64,000 nt of DNA from Ktedonobacteria bacterium brp13 (GTDB taxonomy: Bacteria; Chloroflexota; Ktedonobacteria; Ktedonobacterales; Ktedonobacteraceae). Location of the stretch: the NCBI GenBank assembly GCA_015099395.1, contig AP024096.1:3472001-3536000 (forward strand), written 5' to 3'. Positions 8,341-16,927 of the stretch are shown in pieces. The stretch's first letter is position 1; each line of letters opens with the position of its first letter. The notes beneath the pieces are model-generated. The model was not told the origin of the DNA. It worked only from the letters and a program-made list of their open reading frames with translations, and searched no databases. The position numbers and the translations under genes were made by a program.

Positions 8341-9397
8341 CACATTACAACCCATAGAGTCAACGTTTCCCGAGTTCACATCGCTTGCTCACCAGCTCAA
8401 TCCGACGCAGGTCCAGCAAGCGATGTCTCTTATTACGCCAGCACAGCGTATCGCCCTGCTGGCACATGAGCATCCCGACGGTGACTGCCTCGGCTCTGCA
8501 TTGGGCTTCGCGCATATCCTGCGCCAGCTCGGCAAGACCTGCGTCCCCGTCTGTGCTGATCCCGCGCCACGCAGCTTCAAGTTCATGCCGGGCATAGAGA
8601 CGCTACAAAATACACTGGGCGACGAGCAGTTTGACCTTGTCATTGCGCTGGATGCTGGCGAGCTTACACGCTATGGTGCAATCTACAAAAACCATCAGGC
8701 GTTTCTGGATCAGGCCACCATCCTCAATATCGACCACCATATCAGCAGCAGCGGTTGCGGACAGGTCAATATTATTGAGCCGGACGCAGCCTCAACAACC
8801 GAACTGGTTACCCTATTTCAGCAGCAGACCGGGTTGCCACTGACGAAAGATGCCGCCATCTGTCTGCTCACCGGACTCATCACCGATACTGGCTCCTTCC
8901 AGTATCCGAACACGTCCCCACGTACAATGATCATCGGAGCACTGCTCGTCCAACATGGAGCGGTCGCCGAACAGATCGTAAAGCCGATCTTCCGTACACA
9001 GCCGCTGGCACAGGCTCGCTTTATCGCCGCCGCCGTCAATAACGCCCAGAGCTCGCTCAATGGCCGTCTTATCTGGTCCTATGCGACCAAAGAGACGCTG
9101 ATTGCAGTCGGAGCGACGCCTGACATGGACGATAACGCCTCTGGCATGTTACGCGACCTCGAAGGGGTACAGGTAGCCGCGTTCTTCAAAACCTACGATG
9201 ATCCCAACGTGACCCGCGTAAGCCTGCGCAGTAATGAGCCCTATAACGTGGCGGCAGTCTGTATGCGCCTTGGTGGTGGTGGACATCCTAGAGCAGCCGG
9301 TGCGACGATCAATAAGCCGTTACAAGCAGCGATCTCCCTGGTCATCGCAGAGATCGAACGCGAAATGCAAGAGACGGATCGTCAGCAGGGACAATAG
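8333..9397 (+). CDS. nrnA: DHH/DHHA1 phosphoesterase, NrnA-type oligoribonuclease / pAp phosphatase
   Basis: A 354-residue protein of the DHH superfamily. Motif AHEHPDGDCLGSALG near residue 45 and the DHH triad in NIDHHISSSGCG near residue 135 supply metal-binding Asp and His residues; the C-terminal DHHA1 domain ends with GGGGHPRAAG. NrnA-type enzymes degrade 2-5 nt RNA fragments and may dephosphorylate pAp, and in other bacteria also hydrolyse linear dinucleotides from c-di-AMP or c-di-GMP turnover. The start at ATG 8333 is chosen because it overlaps the rbfA stop and leaves a normal family length; a longer upstream frame would read through rbfA. The rbfA-nrnA-truB-ribF order is common in bacteria and supports the call. 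Confidence 0.88.
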   Translation: MSDTLQPIESTFPEFTSLAHQLNPTQVQQAMSLITPAQRIALLAHEHPDGDCLGSALGFAHILRQLGKTCVPVCADPAPRSFKFMPGIETLQNTLGDEQFDLVIALDAGELTRYGAIYKNHQAFLDQATILNIDHHISSSGCGQVNIIEPDAASTTELVTLFQQQTGLPLTKDAAICLLTGLITDTGSFQYPNTSPRTMIIGALLVQHGAVAEQIVKPIFRTQPLAQARFIAAAVNNAQSSLNGRLIWSYATKETLIAVGATPDMDDNASGMLRDLEGVQVAAFFKTYDDPNVTRVSLRSNEPYNVAAVCMRLGGGGHPRAAGATINKPLQAAISLVIAEIEREMQETDRQQGQ

Positions 9398-9442
9398 AGA
9401 CATATACATCAACAAAGAAGTAGCTATAGGAAAGAGGCTGCG

Positions 9443-10372
9443 GTGGACGGAATACTGAATATCAATAAGGCTGTAGGCGTAACATCACACGATGTCGTCG
9501 CGAAGATACGCCATATGCTTAAGCAGCGCCGTGTCGGCCATACGGGGACGCTGGACCCTCTGGCGAGCGGCGTCTTGCCGATCTGTATCGGACAGGGTAC
9601 ACGGGTCGCCGAGTATCTCAGCGAGAGCGGCAAGGCGTATCAAGCTGAGATTACCTTTGGCGTCGTGACGGATACCTACGATACCGAAGGCGAGATCATA
9701 CGCCAGGGCGATACAAGCGGACTGACACTCGCCCGTATCCAGGAGGCACTGTTGCACTTCCAGGGTGAACTACAACAGATGCCACCGCGCTACTCTGCCA
9801 TCAAGGTGCAGGGTCAACCGGCCTATAAGCTGGCCCGAGCAGGCGTTGAGGTCACGTTGGAGACTCGCAACGTCACCATTCATGCCCTGGATATTCGTGG
9901 CTGGTCACTACCACGCCTGACCCTTGCAGTCAGTTGTAGCAAAGGCACCTATATTCGCTCGCTGGCTTACGACCTGGGAGAATACCTGGGCTGTGGCGCG
10001 CATATGAGTGGGCTTGTCCGTACACGCAGCGGCCCCTTCTTGCTCGAAGATAGTCTGACGCTCGAACAACTTGCGCTCGCCATTGAGGAGGGTCAGGAAG
10101 CCGTTGAGCGCCATCTCTTTCCAGCAGACTACGCGCTCCAGAATTATCCCGCGCTCAACCTCAGCGTAGAACAGACCGAGCGCGTCCTGCACGGGAACCC
10201 CTTCCGCATCGAGTCTGACGCGGCAAAAGAAGAGGCCAGCACAACCGGTAGTATCGAGACAGACGAGACCCCCACGCTGGGCCGTGTCTATGCAGCCGAT
10301 GGACGCTTCCTGGCGATCGCGACCTGGAACGCAGCAATACAGCAATGGCAGCCAAAAAAGGTCTTGAACTGA
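9443..10372 (+). CDS. truB: tRNA pseudouridine-55 synthase
   Basis: A 309-residue TruB, which converts U55 in the T-loop of tRNAs to pseudouridine. The catalytic motif HTGTLDPLASG is at 33-43 with Asp38 as nucleophile; other family blocks are GILNINKAVGVTSHDVV, the PPRYSAIKVQGQPAYKLAR loop, and KGTYIRSLAYDLG. The C-terminus has an extra stretch with a Thr/Glu insertion before a short PUA-like end. The start is GTG 9443 with AGGAAAGAGG at 9428-9437. It is 45 nt after nrnA and probably in one transcript from infB onward. Confidence 0.95.
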   Translation: MDGILNINKAVGVTSHDVVAKIRHMLKQRRVGHTGTLDPLASGVLPICIGQGTRVAEYLSESGKAYQAEITFGVVTDTYDTEGEIIRQGDTSGLTLARIQEALLHFQGELQQMPPRYSAIKVQGQPAYKLARAGVEVTLETRNVTIHALDIRGWSLPRLTLAVSCSKGTYIRSLAYDLGEYLGCGAHMSGLVRTRSGPFLLEDSLTLEQLALAIEEGQEAVERHLFPADYALQNYPALNLSVEQTERVLHGNPFRIESDAAKEEASTTGSIETDETPTLGRVYAADGRFLAIATWNAAIQQWQPKKVLN

Positions 10373-10396
10373 GGCGGCGCATCAATACCAGTTTTG

Positions 10397-10425
10397 TTGC
10401 TTGGACGCAGTTGCTGTGGTACTAT
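10397..10425 (+). promoter_or_regulatory. Promoter of ribF
   Basis: TTGCTT (10397-10402), 17-nt spacer, TACTAT (10420-10425) preceded by TGG, an extended -10. It is located in the 141-nt truB-ribF gap. Confidence 0.6.
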
Positions 10426-10513
10426 TACGGGAGAACTTACACCCGACAGCAACATACTATAGATTTCACCAGGTACCTCCGGGAAAGCTCATGGGAAGGG
10501 CCTCATAAAGAAT

Positions 10514-11515
10514 ATGACGGAATTTCAGACAACTATAGCAAAAGAGACTCCGATTGCGCTCACTATCGGAAACTTTGACGGCATCCATCTAGGTCATCAA
10601 CGCCTGCTAACAGCACTGCGTACAATGGCTCAGCAGCTGCATTGTACGCCGGTAATGGTCACCTTTCAGCCGCATACCATGATGGTTGTACGCCCAAACG
10701 CGGATATCCACTATCTTACAACTCTGGAAGAGAAGATAGCCCTGACGCGGGCCTGGGGTGGCATAGAAGATACCATTGTCATCAATTTCACGCCCGAAGT
10801 CGTTGCACTCTCTGCCCAGGATTTTATGGATAGCATGCGCGAACGTTTTACTATTCGAGGCATTGTTGTTGGCGAAGATTTTAGCCTGGGACACAATCGA
10901 ATGGGCGACATCACCTTTCTGAAAGAGTACGGGCAGCAACACGGTATTCAGGTCGAGGCCGTCTCTCTGGAAACAACCAATGAGCAACGGATCAGTAGCA
11001 CACGTATTCGTGCTCTCATTAAAGAAGGGCGCATCACCGAAGCCAATACGCTACTTGGACATCCGGTCCTACTCGAAGGCCGTGTTGAACACGGAGATAA
11101 GCGAGGTCGCTTGCTCGGCTTCCCAACCGCCAATATCTTTCCCGACGCCCACAAGCTATTACCAGCGGATGGAATCTACGCAGTATTCGCCACCGTACAT
11201 AATAGTGAAAAGGATAACTCTGTGCATATGACCGATAATGGTCAATTAAGTGACCCGCACGATTTATCCACCGTCTATAACGGTGTAGTCTATATTGGTT
11301 TACGGCCAACCTTTAATGGAACCAAACGCCTGGTGGAAGTGCACCTTATCGATGTCATCGACATAGACCTATATGACAAGTACCTCCATGTCATCTTTAT
11401 CGAACAGGTGCGCGGAGATCAAAAGTTTTTGGGTGTTGATGCCCTGAAAGAGCAGATTGCAGCAGATGTGCGGTCAGCACGTCAGATTTTAACTAGCAGG
11501 AGGGTGAGCCATTGA
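10514..11515 (+). CDS. ribF: Bifunctional riboflavin kinase / FMN adenylyltransferase
   Basis: A 333-residue RibF that phosphorylates riboflavin to FMN and adenylates it to FAD. The N-terminal nucleotidyltransferase half has GNFDGIHLGHQRLL (about 17-30) and a later STRIRALIKEG motif. The C-terminal riboflavin kinase half begins near residue 185 with GRVEHGDKRGRLLGFPTANI and ends with the FLGVDALKEQIAADV helix. An acidic, Ser/Asp-rich insertion (about 237-255) interrupts the kinase domain. No strong Shine-Dalgarno site precedes ATG 10514. The stop TGA overlaps the TTG start of the next gene by 4 nt, so the downstream FHA gene is likely coupled to it. Confidence 0.93.
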   Translation: MTEFQTTIAKETPIALTIGNFDGIHLGHQRLLTALRTMAQQLHCTPVMVTFQPHTMMVVRPNADIHYLTTLEEKIALTRAWGGIEDTIVINFTPEVVALSAQDFMDSMRERFTIRGIVVGEDFSLGHNRMGDITFLKEYGQQHGIQVEAVSLETTNEQRISSTRIRALIKEGRITEANTLLGHPVLLEGRVEHGDKRGRLLGFPTANIFPDAHKLLPADGIYAVFATVHNSEKDNSVHMTDNGQLSDPHDLSTVYNGVVYIGLRPTFNGTKRLVEVHLIDVIDIDLYDKYLHVIFIEQVRGDQKFLGVDALKEQIAADVRSARQILTSRRVSH

Positions 11516-12456
11516 AAGCTCGCCAGAACCCATTATCAAGGGTAGAAACCTTTATTCAGCGTATAGTTGAACGTCCATTTAACCGACTCTTCCCTTCAAA
11601 GTTGGAGCCGGTCGAGATTGCACGTAAATTGGAGCGTGCGATGGACGAGAACTTGATGCTGCAGAGTGAGGGTCGCAGACTCGCACCGAACTCGTATGAT
11701 ATCTATCTGAGTATGAAGGATCATCAGCAGATGGATTCCAGCCAGGCCTCGCTCATCCGAGATTGGCAGAACCATCTGATCGAGTTCGCACGTCGCCGCC
11801 ATTATACCTTGAAGACGGTACCGATCATCCGTCTGCATTCGGATACCAAACTCAATACCAGCGAGATCCGTATCGAGACCGCGCAGGCAGATGCTGGCGA
11901 GGCCGGTCAGATGTCGACGCAGGCATTGAGCGCGGCCCAGCTGGCAGAGATTCGGGCTCAGGTTGCTCCAAGTCAGCCGCTCCCAGGTATCGACAGTAGC
12001 CATCCGGGTCAGGCTGCGCGTCAGTCAAGTGCCCAGCATGGCAATACAAATCTGGGTGCCAGCAGTCCAAACCACCCGTTGCCCAGCAGTCCCGGTTATG
12101 AGCAGGGGTATAGCCCGAATCAAACCAATGGGGGCGTTGGCGGTGCAAATATGGTTCCGATGCCTCAGGCGTGGATGAATATTCGTCTACCACAGGCGGG
12201 GCAACAAAATTATCGTATTGAAAAACCGGTGGTCAATATTGGTCGCCAATTAAGCAATGATATTATTGTTGAAGATAAGCGCGTTTCACGTTACCATGCA
12301 CAAATAAAATATCAAGATGGACAATTCGCCATCTACGATCTTGGTAGTACTAATGGTATTACCATTAATAATACACCGCATATGCGTCAGCATACCTTGC
12401 GCAATGGTGATCATTTCACCATCGGCAGCTATGACTTTTACTTCGAAAGAAGGTAG
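11512..12456 (+). CDS. FHA-domain protein with N-terminal DUF3662 (FhaA-like)
   Basis: 314 residues. The N-terminal 120 residues match the DUF3662/FhaA_N type (FIQRIVERPFNRLFPSKLEP, ARKLERAMDENLML). A Gln/Pro/Gly/Ser-rich linker follows (about 125-220), then a C-terminal FHA domain (about 225-312) with GRQLSNDIIV, SRYHAQI and DLGSTNGITINN. FHA domains bind phosphothreonine peptides. Actinobacterial FhaA binds phosphorylated partners in peptidoglycan synthesis, so a role with the nearby SEDS proteins is a fair inference. The start is TTG 11512 with AGGAGGG at 11498-11504, overlapping the ribF stop (TTGA). No Ser/Thr kinase or PP2C phosphatase is present in the window to supply the phosphorylation. 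Confidence 0.88.
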   Translation: MKARQNPLSRVETFIQRIVERPFNRLFPSKLEPVEIARKLERAMDENLMLQSEGRRLAPNSYDIYLSMKDHQQMDSSQASLIRDWQNHLIEFARRRHYTLKTVPIIRLHSDTKLNTSEIRIETAQADAGEAGQMSTQALSAAQLAEIRAQVAPSQPLPGIDSSHPGQAARQSSAQHGNTNLGASSPNHPLPSSPGYEQGYSPNQTNGGVGGANMVPMPQAWMNIRLPQAGQQNYRIEKPVVNIGRQLSNDIIVEDKRVSRYHAQIKYQDGQFAIYDLGSTNGITINNTPHMRQHTLRNGDHFTIGSYDFYFERR

Positions 12457-12468
12457 GATCTTCAACCT

Positions 12469-12918
12469 ATGCAACTACCGGTATTCTTACTTATACTGCG
12501 CTTATTATTCATCGTTTTGCTCTATCTCTTTTTGATGCAGGTGGTCATTGCGATTACACGTGACCTGAAGAAGACAACCGCAGCGGGAGACATGCCGGGA
12601 GGAGGTCGTGGTAACGTCCTGGGTCATCTGGTGGTAGTCGATAGCGGTCCTAGCACTATCGTACAGCCAGGGACACGCTTCGATCTGGAGCCTCAGACGA
12701 CTATCGGACGCGGTCCGACCAATACGATCCAGATCTCAGACGGCTTTATCTCTTCGGAGCATTCGCGTCTCTGGTTCCGTAACGGTGTCTGGTATGTTCA
12801 GGACGCCGGCAGTGTTAATGGCACCTATGTCAATAACCAGCCCGCTCGCGAGGCGATCCCGGCACGTTCGGGCGATATTGTACGCGTCGGCTATATTCAG
12901 TTTAAACTTACACAGTAG
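12469..12918 (+). CDS. Membrane-anchored FHA-domain protein (FhaB-like)
   Basis: 149 residues. A single N-terminal membrane segment (about 3-29, LLILRLLFIVLLYLFL) is followed by a short basic linker and a cytoplasmic FHA domain (about 65-147) with GRGPTNTIQI, SSEHSRLWF and GSVNGTYVNN. The layout matches actinobacterial FhaB/FipA, which recruits phosphorylated proteins at the division site. It lies 12 nt after the FhaA-like gene and 32 nt before the first SEDS gene. The phospho-binding residues (Arg of GR, Ser and His of SSEH, Asn of VNG) are present, so binding is likely intact. Confidence 0.87.
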   Translation: MQLPVFLLILRLLFIVLLYLFLMQVVIAITRDLKKTTAAGDMPGGGRGNVLGHLVVVDSGPSTIVQPGTRFDLEPQTTIGRGPTNTIQISDGFISSEHSRLWFRNGVWYVQDAGSVNGTYVNNQPAREAIPARSGDIVRVGYIQFKLTQ

Positions 12919-12950
12919 AGCAACGCTAGCATACAATGGTGGTTCTATAG

Positions 12951-14369
12951 ATGGCACAGATGGCACACACAACACAGCAGGGGCAGTCAACGTCCCGCCT
13001 ATCAGGGCGCTTGCAGAGTCTACGCTGGACAGAACTGACTCTGCTGATCATCCCTGGTATCATCCTTGTACTTTGTATGATCCAGCTCTTGCTCGTCAAT
13101 CTGGATCCTAACACTGCGGTAAACTTCAAAAAGCTCTCTCTTTTCAATGGCTTAATCCCGATCCTGGGCTTTATCGCCGTAACGCTGGGCGTACATATCG
13201 TCTTCGTGATCTTTTTCAAGAAGGCCGACCAGTTTCTTTTTCCACTGGTAGCCCTCCTGAGTGGGTTGGGCGTCATTATGATGACACGCCTGGGACCCAA
13301 TCTTTTCATCCCCACTCTGGGCTCCAGACAACTTCTCTGGGCTATTTTAGCTATGGTAGTCTGCGTAGGCGTCATGTTCGTATTGCGCAATGTTGAGTGG
13401 CTCAGCCGCTATAAATATACCTGGATGCTCTTCTGCCTTGCTGTCCTGATACCAGCACTGATCAACGGTATTAAGACGCTGCATGGTGGCGATCCAACCC
13501 GTGATACTCTCGGTGTCGGTACATTACAGATACAACCATCCGAATTCTTGAAGATTGGCGTCGCCATCTTTTTTGCAGGCTATTTCAACGATAATCTGGA
13601 TGTGCTGGCTCAAAGCTATTACCGCATCGGCTGGCTCCGGCTGCCTCCATTGCGTCAACTCGGCCCGCTGGTCTTTATTCTCGGCATCAGCCTGCTCAGC
13701 TTCCTGGTCATTCGTGAATTAGGGCTGGCAATGCTGATCTACGGTCTCTTCCTTTGCATGACCTATATAGCGACAGGAAAAGGGTCCTATACGGTCTTCA
13801 ATTTGATCGTTTTTGTCGTTCTAGCCATGGTCGGCTACGCACTTCTATCCTATGTGCGTCAACGCTTCGCTACGGTGGTATTTAATCCACTTGTGGGTAT
13901 GGGAACCACAAACTATGAAAACTATGTAACAGGCACTGGTGCTCAAATTTTTCAGGGGCTCATCGGGCTGGCAAGCGGAGGGATCTTTGGCGCAGGACTT
14001 GGTATGGGCGATCCAACCTCCATTCCAGTCATTACCTCTGACATGGTATTGACAGCTTATGGTGAAGAGTTTGGTCTGGCTGGTCTCTTCGCGATTATGG
14101 GCATCTACCTGCTGATCATCTATCGCGGCTTCCGCATCGCCACACAGGCCAACGACAACTTTTCCAAATTACTGGCAGCCGGTCTGACCAGTGTCTTTGC
14201 GCTCCAGACAATGATCATCTGCGCATATATAGTGAAGATTTTTCCGTTGACCGGTATCCCGTTGCCTTTCCTGAGTAATGGTGTCAATGCCCTGGTTGCG
14301 AACTTCATCATCATTGGCATCCTGCTGCGTATCTCGCATAATACAGCAGTTGAGAATGAAGGCTATTGA
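12951..14369 (+). CDS. FtsW/RodA/SpoVE-family (SEDS) protein, copy 1
   Basis: A 472-residue polytopic membrane protein with about ten hydrophobic segments. SEDS proteins are peptidoglycan glycosyltransferases that work with a class B PBP. Family marks are IQPSEFLKIGVAIFFAGY, the long periplasmic loop with GLASGGIFGAGLGMG, SDMVLTAYGEEFGLAG (Asp364 aligns with the essential SEDS aspartate), and the C-terminal PLPFLSNGVNALVANF motif. The N-terminus carries a 25-residue Gln/Thr-rich cytosolic leader. No PBP gene is adjacent, unlike rodA-pbpA operons. Its neighbour at 14662 is a close paralogue. Whether it serves division or elongation cannot be told. A strong terminator follows. Confidence 0.92.
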   Translation: MAQMAHTTQQGQSTSRLSGRLQSLRWTELTLLIIPGIILVLCMIQLLLVNLDPNTAVNFKKLSLFNGLIPILGFIAVTLGVHIVFVIFFKKADQFLFPLVALLSGLGVIMMTRLGPNLFIPTLGSRQLLWAILAMVVCVGVMFVLRNVEWLSRYKYTWMLFCLAVLIPALINGIKTLHGGDPTRDTLGVGTLQIQPSEFLKIGVAIFFAGYFNDNLDVLAQSYYRIGWLRLPPLRQLGPLVFILGISLLSFLVIRELGLAMLIYGLFLCMTYIATGKGSYTVFNLIVFVVLAMVGYALLSYVRQRFATVVFNPLVGMGTTNYENYVTGTGAQIFQGLIGLASGGIFGAGLGMGDPTSIPVITSDMVLTAYGEEFGLAGLFAIMGIYLLIIYRGFRIATQANDNFSKLLAAGLTSVFALQTMIICAYIVKIFPLTGIPLPFLSNGVNALVANFIIIGILLRISHNTAVENEGY

Positions 14370-14411
14370 TCTACCTCATACTATAAGCCTGCATATCCGC
14401 AGGTAAACAAA

Positions 14412-14456
14412 AAAAGAAGGACCTGCCCGAATAAGTTTCGAGTAGGTCCTTCTTTT
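14412..14456. terminator. Strong bidirectional-type terminator between the two SEDS genes
   Basis: AAAAGAAGGACCT (14412-14424) pairs with AGGTCCTTCTTTT (14444-14456), a perfect 13-bp stem with further inner pairing, A-run before and T-run after. Confidence 0.85.
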
Positions 14457-14566
14457 CAGGTACAGATCATAGTACCGGCATGACAGTCCTCTCTATCCGA
14501 TCAGATGGAAGTGAGCGTATAATAATAATTGCAGTATCCTAACAGCGGACCGTGAAAGAATAGTAG

Positions 14567-14595
14567 TTGCACGCTCTCCCTCTTCTCTATAGTAT
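14567..14595 (+). promoter_or_regulatory. Promoter of the second SEDS gene
   Basis: TTGCAC (14567-14572), 17-nt spacer, TAGTAT (14590-14595). With the terminator at 14412-14456 it makes the second SEDS gene separately transcribed. A further TATAAT stands at 14518-14523 without a good -35. Confidence 0.55.
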
Positions 14596-14661
14596 ACACG
14601 CAAAACCTTTCAGGTTTATTGATAAAGCATCAGGTAGAACAACGGAAAGGTCGTATTCGAG

Positions 14662-16104
14662 ATGGCACTGATCGCAAGTCGTACCAGCCGTACCAGTCGC
14701 AGGCGGCAACAACAGCCGGCCATACGGCGTGGTGGTCTTCTGCGTCGCTATCGCTGGACGGAGTTCGGCTTGCTTATTTTGCCAGGCCTGGTCTTACTGA
14801 CCGCTTCATCGCAACTCTGGCTGGCCGTCAACCTGGACTCCAATACAACGTTGAATATGAATAGCCTCCCCCTCGCCAATGGCATGCTACCGATGCTTGA
14901 ATTTATGGTGGCAGTCTTCGTGGTACATATCGTCCTTACTATCTTCTTTCGTAAGGCGGATCAGATTTTGCTGCCACTGGTCAGTCTGCTCACGGGACTG
15001 GGCATCATCATGATGACGCGCCTGGGACCAAATATCGGAACACCTAATCTGGGAACACGTCAACTACAATGGGCGATTGTGGCACTGGGCGTCTGCCTGG
15101 CTACCATGTTTGTATTACGCAATATTGAGTGGCTCAGTCGCTACAAATATACCTGGATGCTCTTCTGCTTTGCCGTTCTCATTCCGGCGATAATCAATGG
15201 TATCAAGACGCTGCATGGTGGAGACCCAACGCGCGATATACTTGACGTTGGATTCCTGAAAATACAACCATCTGAATTCTTAAAAATTGGTGTCGCGATC
15301 TTTTTCGCTGCCTACCTGAACGATAACCTGGATATGATCGCACGTGGCTACTATCGCTTAGGCTTCCTACGCCTGCCGCCGTTGCGCCAACTCGGCCCGC
15401 TGATCTTTATTCTGGCGCTCAGTCTGGCAAGCTTCTTGATCATTCGCGAACTGGGTCTGGCATTGCTGATCTATGGTCTCTTCCTCTGCATGACTTATCT
15501 CGCTACCAATAAATTCTCCTACGTCTTTGTCAGCCTGCTAACCTTCATCGTGCTCGCATACGTTGGGTACTTGATTCTGCCCTATGTACGTGCTCGCTTC
15601 ATCGCTGTTACCTTCAATCCTCTGGTCGGTACCAATACGCTAGCGTATAACAACTATGTGGAGAATGCAGGCTCCCAGGTTTTTCAAGGCTTGCTTAACC
15701 TTGCCAGCGGTGGTGTAATCGGGTCGGGACTGGGCCTGGGTGCGCCATGGTTGACCAGCGTCATCGAATCGGATATGGTGCTTACTGCTTATGGGGAAGA
15801 ATTAGGACTGGCTGGCCTCTTTGCAATCATCGCTATCTACCTGTTGATTATCCATCGCGGCTTCCGTATCGCGGCACAGGCCAACGATACCTTCTCAAAG
15901 CTACTGGCCGCCGGCCTGACCTGTGTCTTCGCTATTCAGACATTGATCATCAGCGCAGGGAACCTGAAAATCATGCCGCTGACCGGCATCCCATTACCCT
16001 TCCTGAGCAATGGCGTCAATGCCCTGGTCGCGAACTTCATCATCGTCGGTATCCTGCTGCGCATCTCGCATAATACTGCAGTTGAAAATGAAGGGCTATA
16101 CTAA
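14662..16104 (+). CDS. FtsW/RodA/SpoVE-family (SEDS) protein, copy 2
   Basis: A 480-residue paralogue of the gene at 12951, very similar along its whole length, for example NGIKTLHGGDPTRD, IQPSEFLKIGVAIFFAAYLN and PLPFLSNGVNALVANF shared almost exactly. It has about ten membrane segments. Asp371 in SDMVLTAYGEELG is the expected catalytic aspartate. The N-terminus differs: it is rich in Arg and Gln (RTSRTSRRRQQQP), giving a positive cytosolic tail. It has its own promoter after a terminator, so the two copies can be expressed independently. This looks like a tandem duplication with possible split of duties (division, elongation or sporulation); the split is inference. Confidence 0.92.
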   Translation: MALIASRTSRTSRRRQQQPAIRRGGLLRRYRWTEFGLLILPGLVLLTASSQLWLAVNLDSNTTLNMNSLPLANGMLPMLEFMVAVFVVHIVLTIFFRKADQILLPLVSLLTGLGIIMMTRLGPNIGTPNLGTRQLQWAIVALGVCLATMFVLRNIEWLSRYKYTWMLFCFAVLIPAIINGIKTLHGGDPTRDILDVGFLKIQPSEFLKIGVAIFFAAYLNDNLDMIARGYYRLGFLRLPPLRQLGPLIFILALSLASFLIIRELGLALLIYGLFLCMTYLATNKFSYVFVSLLTFIVLAYVGYLILPYVRARFIAVTFNPLVGTNTLAYNNYVENAGSQVFQGLLNLASGGVIGSGLGLGAPWLTSVIESDMVLTAYGEELGLAGLFAIIAIYLLIIHRGFRIAAQANDTFSKLLAAGLTCVFAIQTLIISAGNLKIMPLTGIPLPFLSNGVNALVANFIIVGILLRISHNTAVENEGLY

Positions 16105-16162
16105 TCTAACAGCCATAGTCGTTCTCGAGTATGCGTACTATTAGTAGTAATCTTACTGTTTC

Positions 16163-16191
16163 TTGTCTGTTGTATGGCTGCATGCTATACT
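16163..16191 (+). promoter_or_regulatory. Promoter of the coiled-coil/acidic protein pair
   Basis: TTGTCT (16163-16168), 17-nt spacer, TATACT (16186-16191) preceded by TGC (extended -10). Predicted transcription start is near 16198, about 20-30 nt before the candidate start codons. Confidence 0.75.
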
Positions 16192-16219
16192 GCCCATAGG
16201 ACTGCTGTAAAAAGATTTT

Positions 16220-16927
16220 ATGGGGAAGACTATGGGCCAATACAAGCAATGGCTAGAGTATCGCGAACAAGGCCAGCATTTGCGCAGCGCATTGATGCAC
16301 CTGGAACAAGAACAGGAACAGCTACAAGAAGAGATCGATCGGCTCGCTACGACAACACATGTGACGCAGAACCCGATCATCCAGGCCTTACTGACAAAGC
16401 AGAAGCTGGAGCTAGCTCAAAAGAAGCAGCCTGCACTGCAAGAGAGTGAGTTGCGAAGCCAGGGACAGGCAGGACAGGAACCGCCAGTACAGAGAAGACG
16501 AGAACAGCCGGCACCAGTACCGCAGCAAGAACTGGGAACAGGTGCAGTCTCACCAGCACTTCAGGCATGGACACGTCTGCCAAACTTTAATACCAATGCC
16601 ATGCAAGAACCCATCATCAATGCTCGCACGCAGCCACCGCTCCCACCTGACCATCCACAACAGGATGACACCGGTAACCTTTTACCAGCGGATATCAATG
16701 CCTTTGTCGACGCTCATAGCCTTACCGATCCCCAACTCAAAGTACCCTGGTGGCTCCGCAATCTTCGCAGTACAAGTACAACAGAACAGGCCGTCGGGGA
16801 ACAGAGCCCTATCGATCAGCAGAGCGAACGCACAAATCGATCAGTCGAGCGCTTCTTCCAGCGCTGGAACGATCAGACATTACAGGCTCCTGGCAAACAG
16901 GCAGAAAACACATCGGAGGGAAGATGA
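16220..16927 (+). CDS. Uncharacterised Gln/Glu-rich coiled-coil protein
   Basis: 235 residues, no family recognised. Residues about 5-75 form a likely coiled coil (LEYREQGQHLRSALMHLEQE and onward, very rich in Gln and Glu). The middle is Pro/Gln-rich and probably disordered. A short more ordered patch lies near 165-185 (DPQLKVPWWLRNL), and a second helix is near 205-220 (SVERFFQRWNDQ). There is no signal peptide or membrane segment. Two starts are possible, ATG 16220 or ATG 16232; GGGGAAG at 16222-16228 would serve the second, though close. The stop overlaps the next gene's start (ATGA), so the two are coupled and may act together. It lies downstream of the SEDS pair, which suggests but does not show an envelope role. 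Confidence 0.75.
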   Translation: MGKTMGQYKQWLEYREQGQHLRSALMHLEQEQEQLQEEIDRLATTTHVTQNPIIQALLTKQKLELAQKKQPALQESELRSQGQAGQEPPVQRRREQPAPVPQQELGTGAVSPALQAWTRLPNFNTNAMQEPIINARTQPPLPPDHPQQDDTGNLLPADINAFVDAHSLTDPQLKVPWWLRNLRSTSTTEQAVGEQSPIDQQSERTNRSVERFFQRWNDQTLQAPGKQAENTSEGR

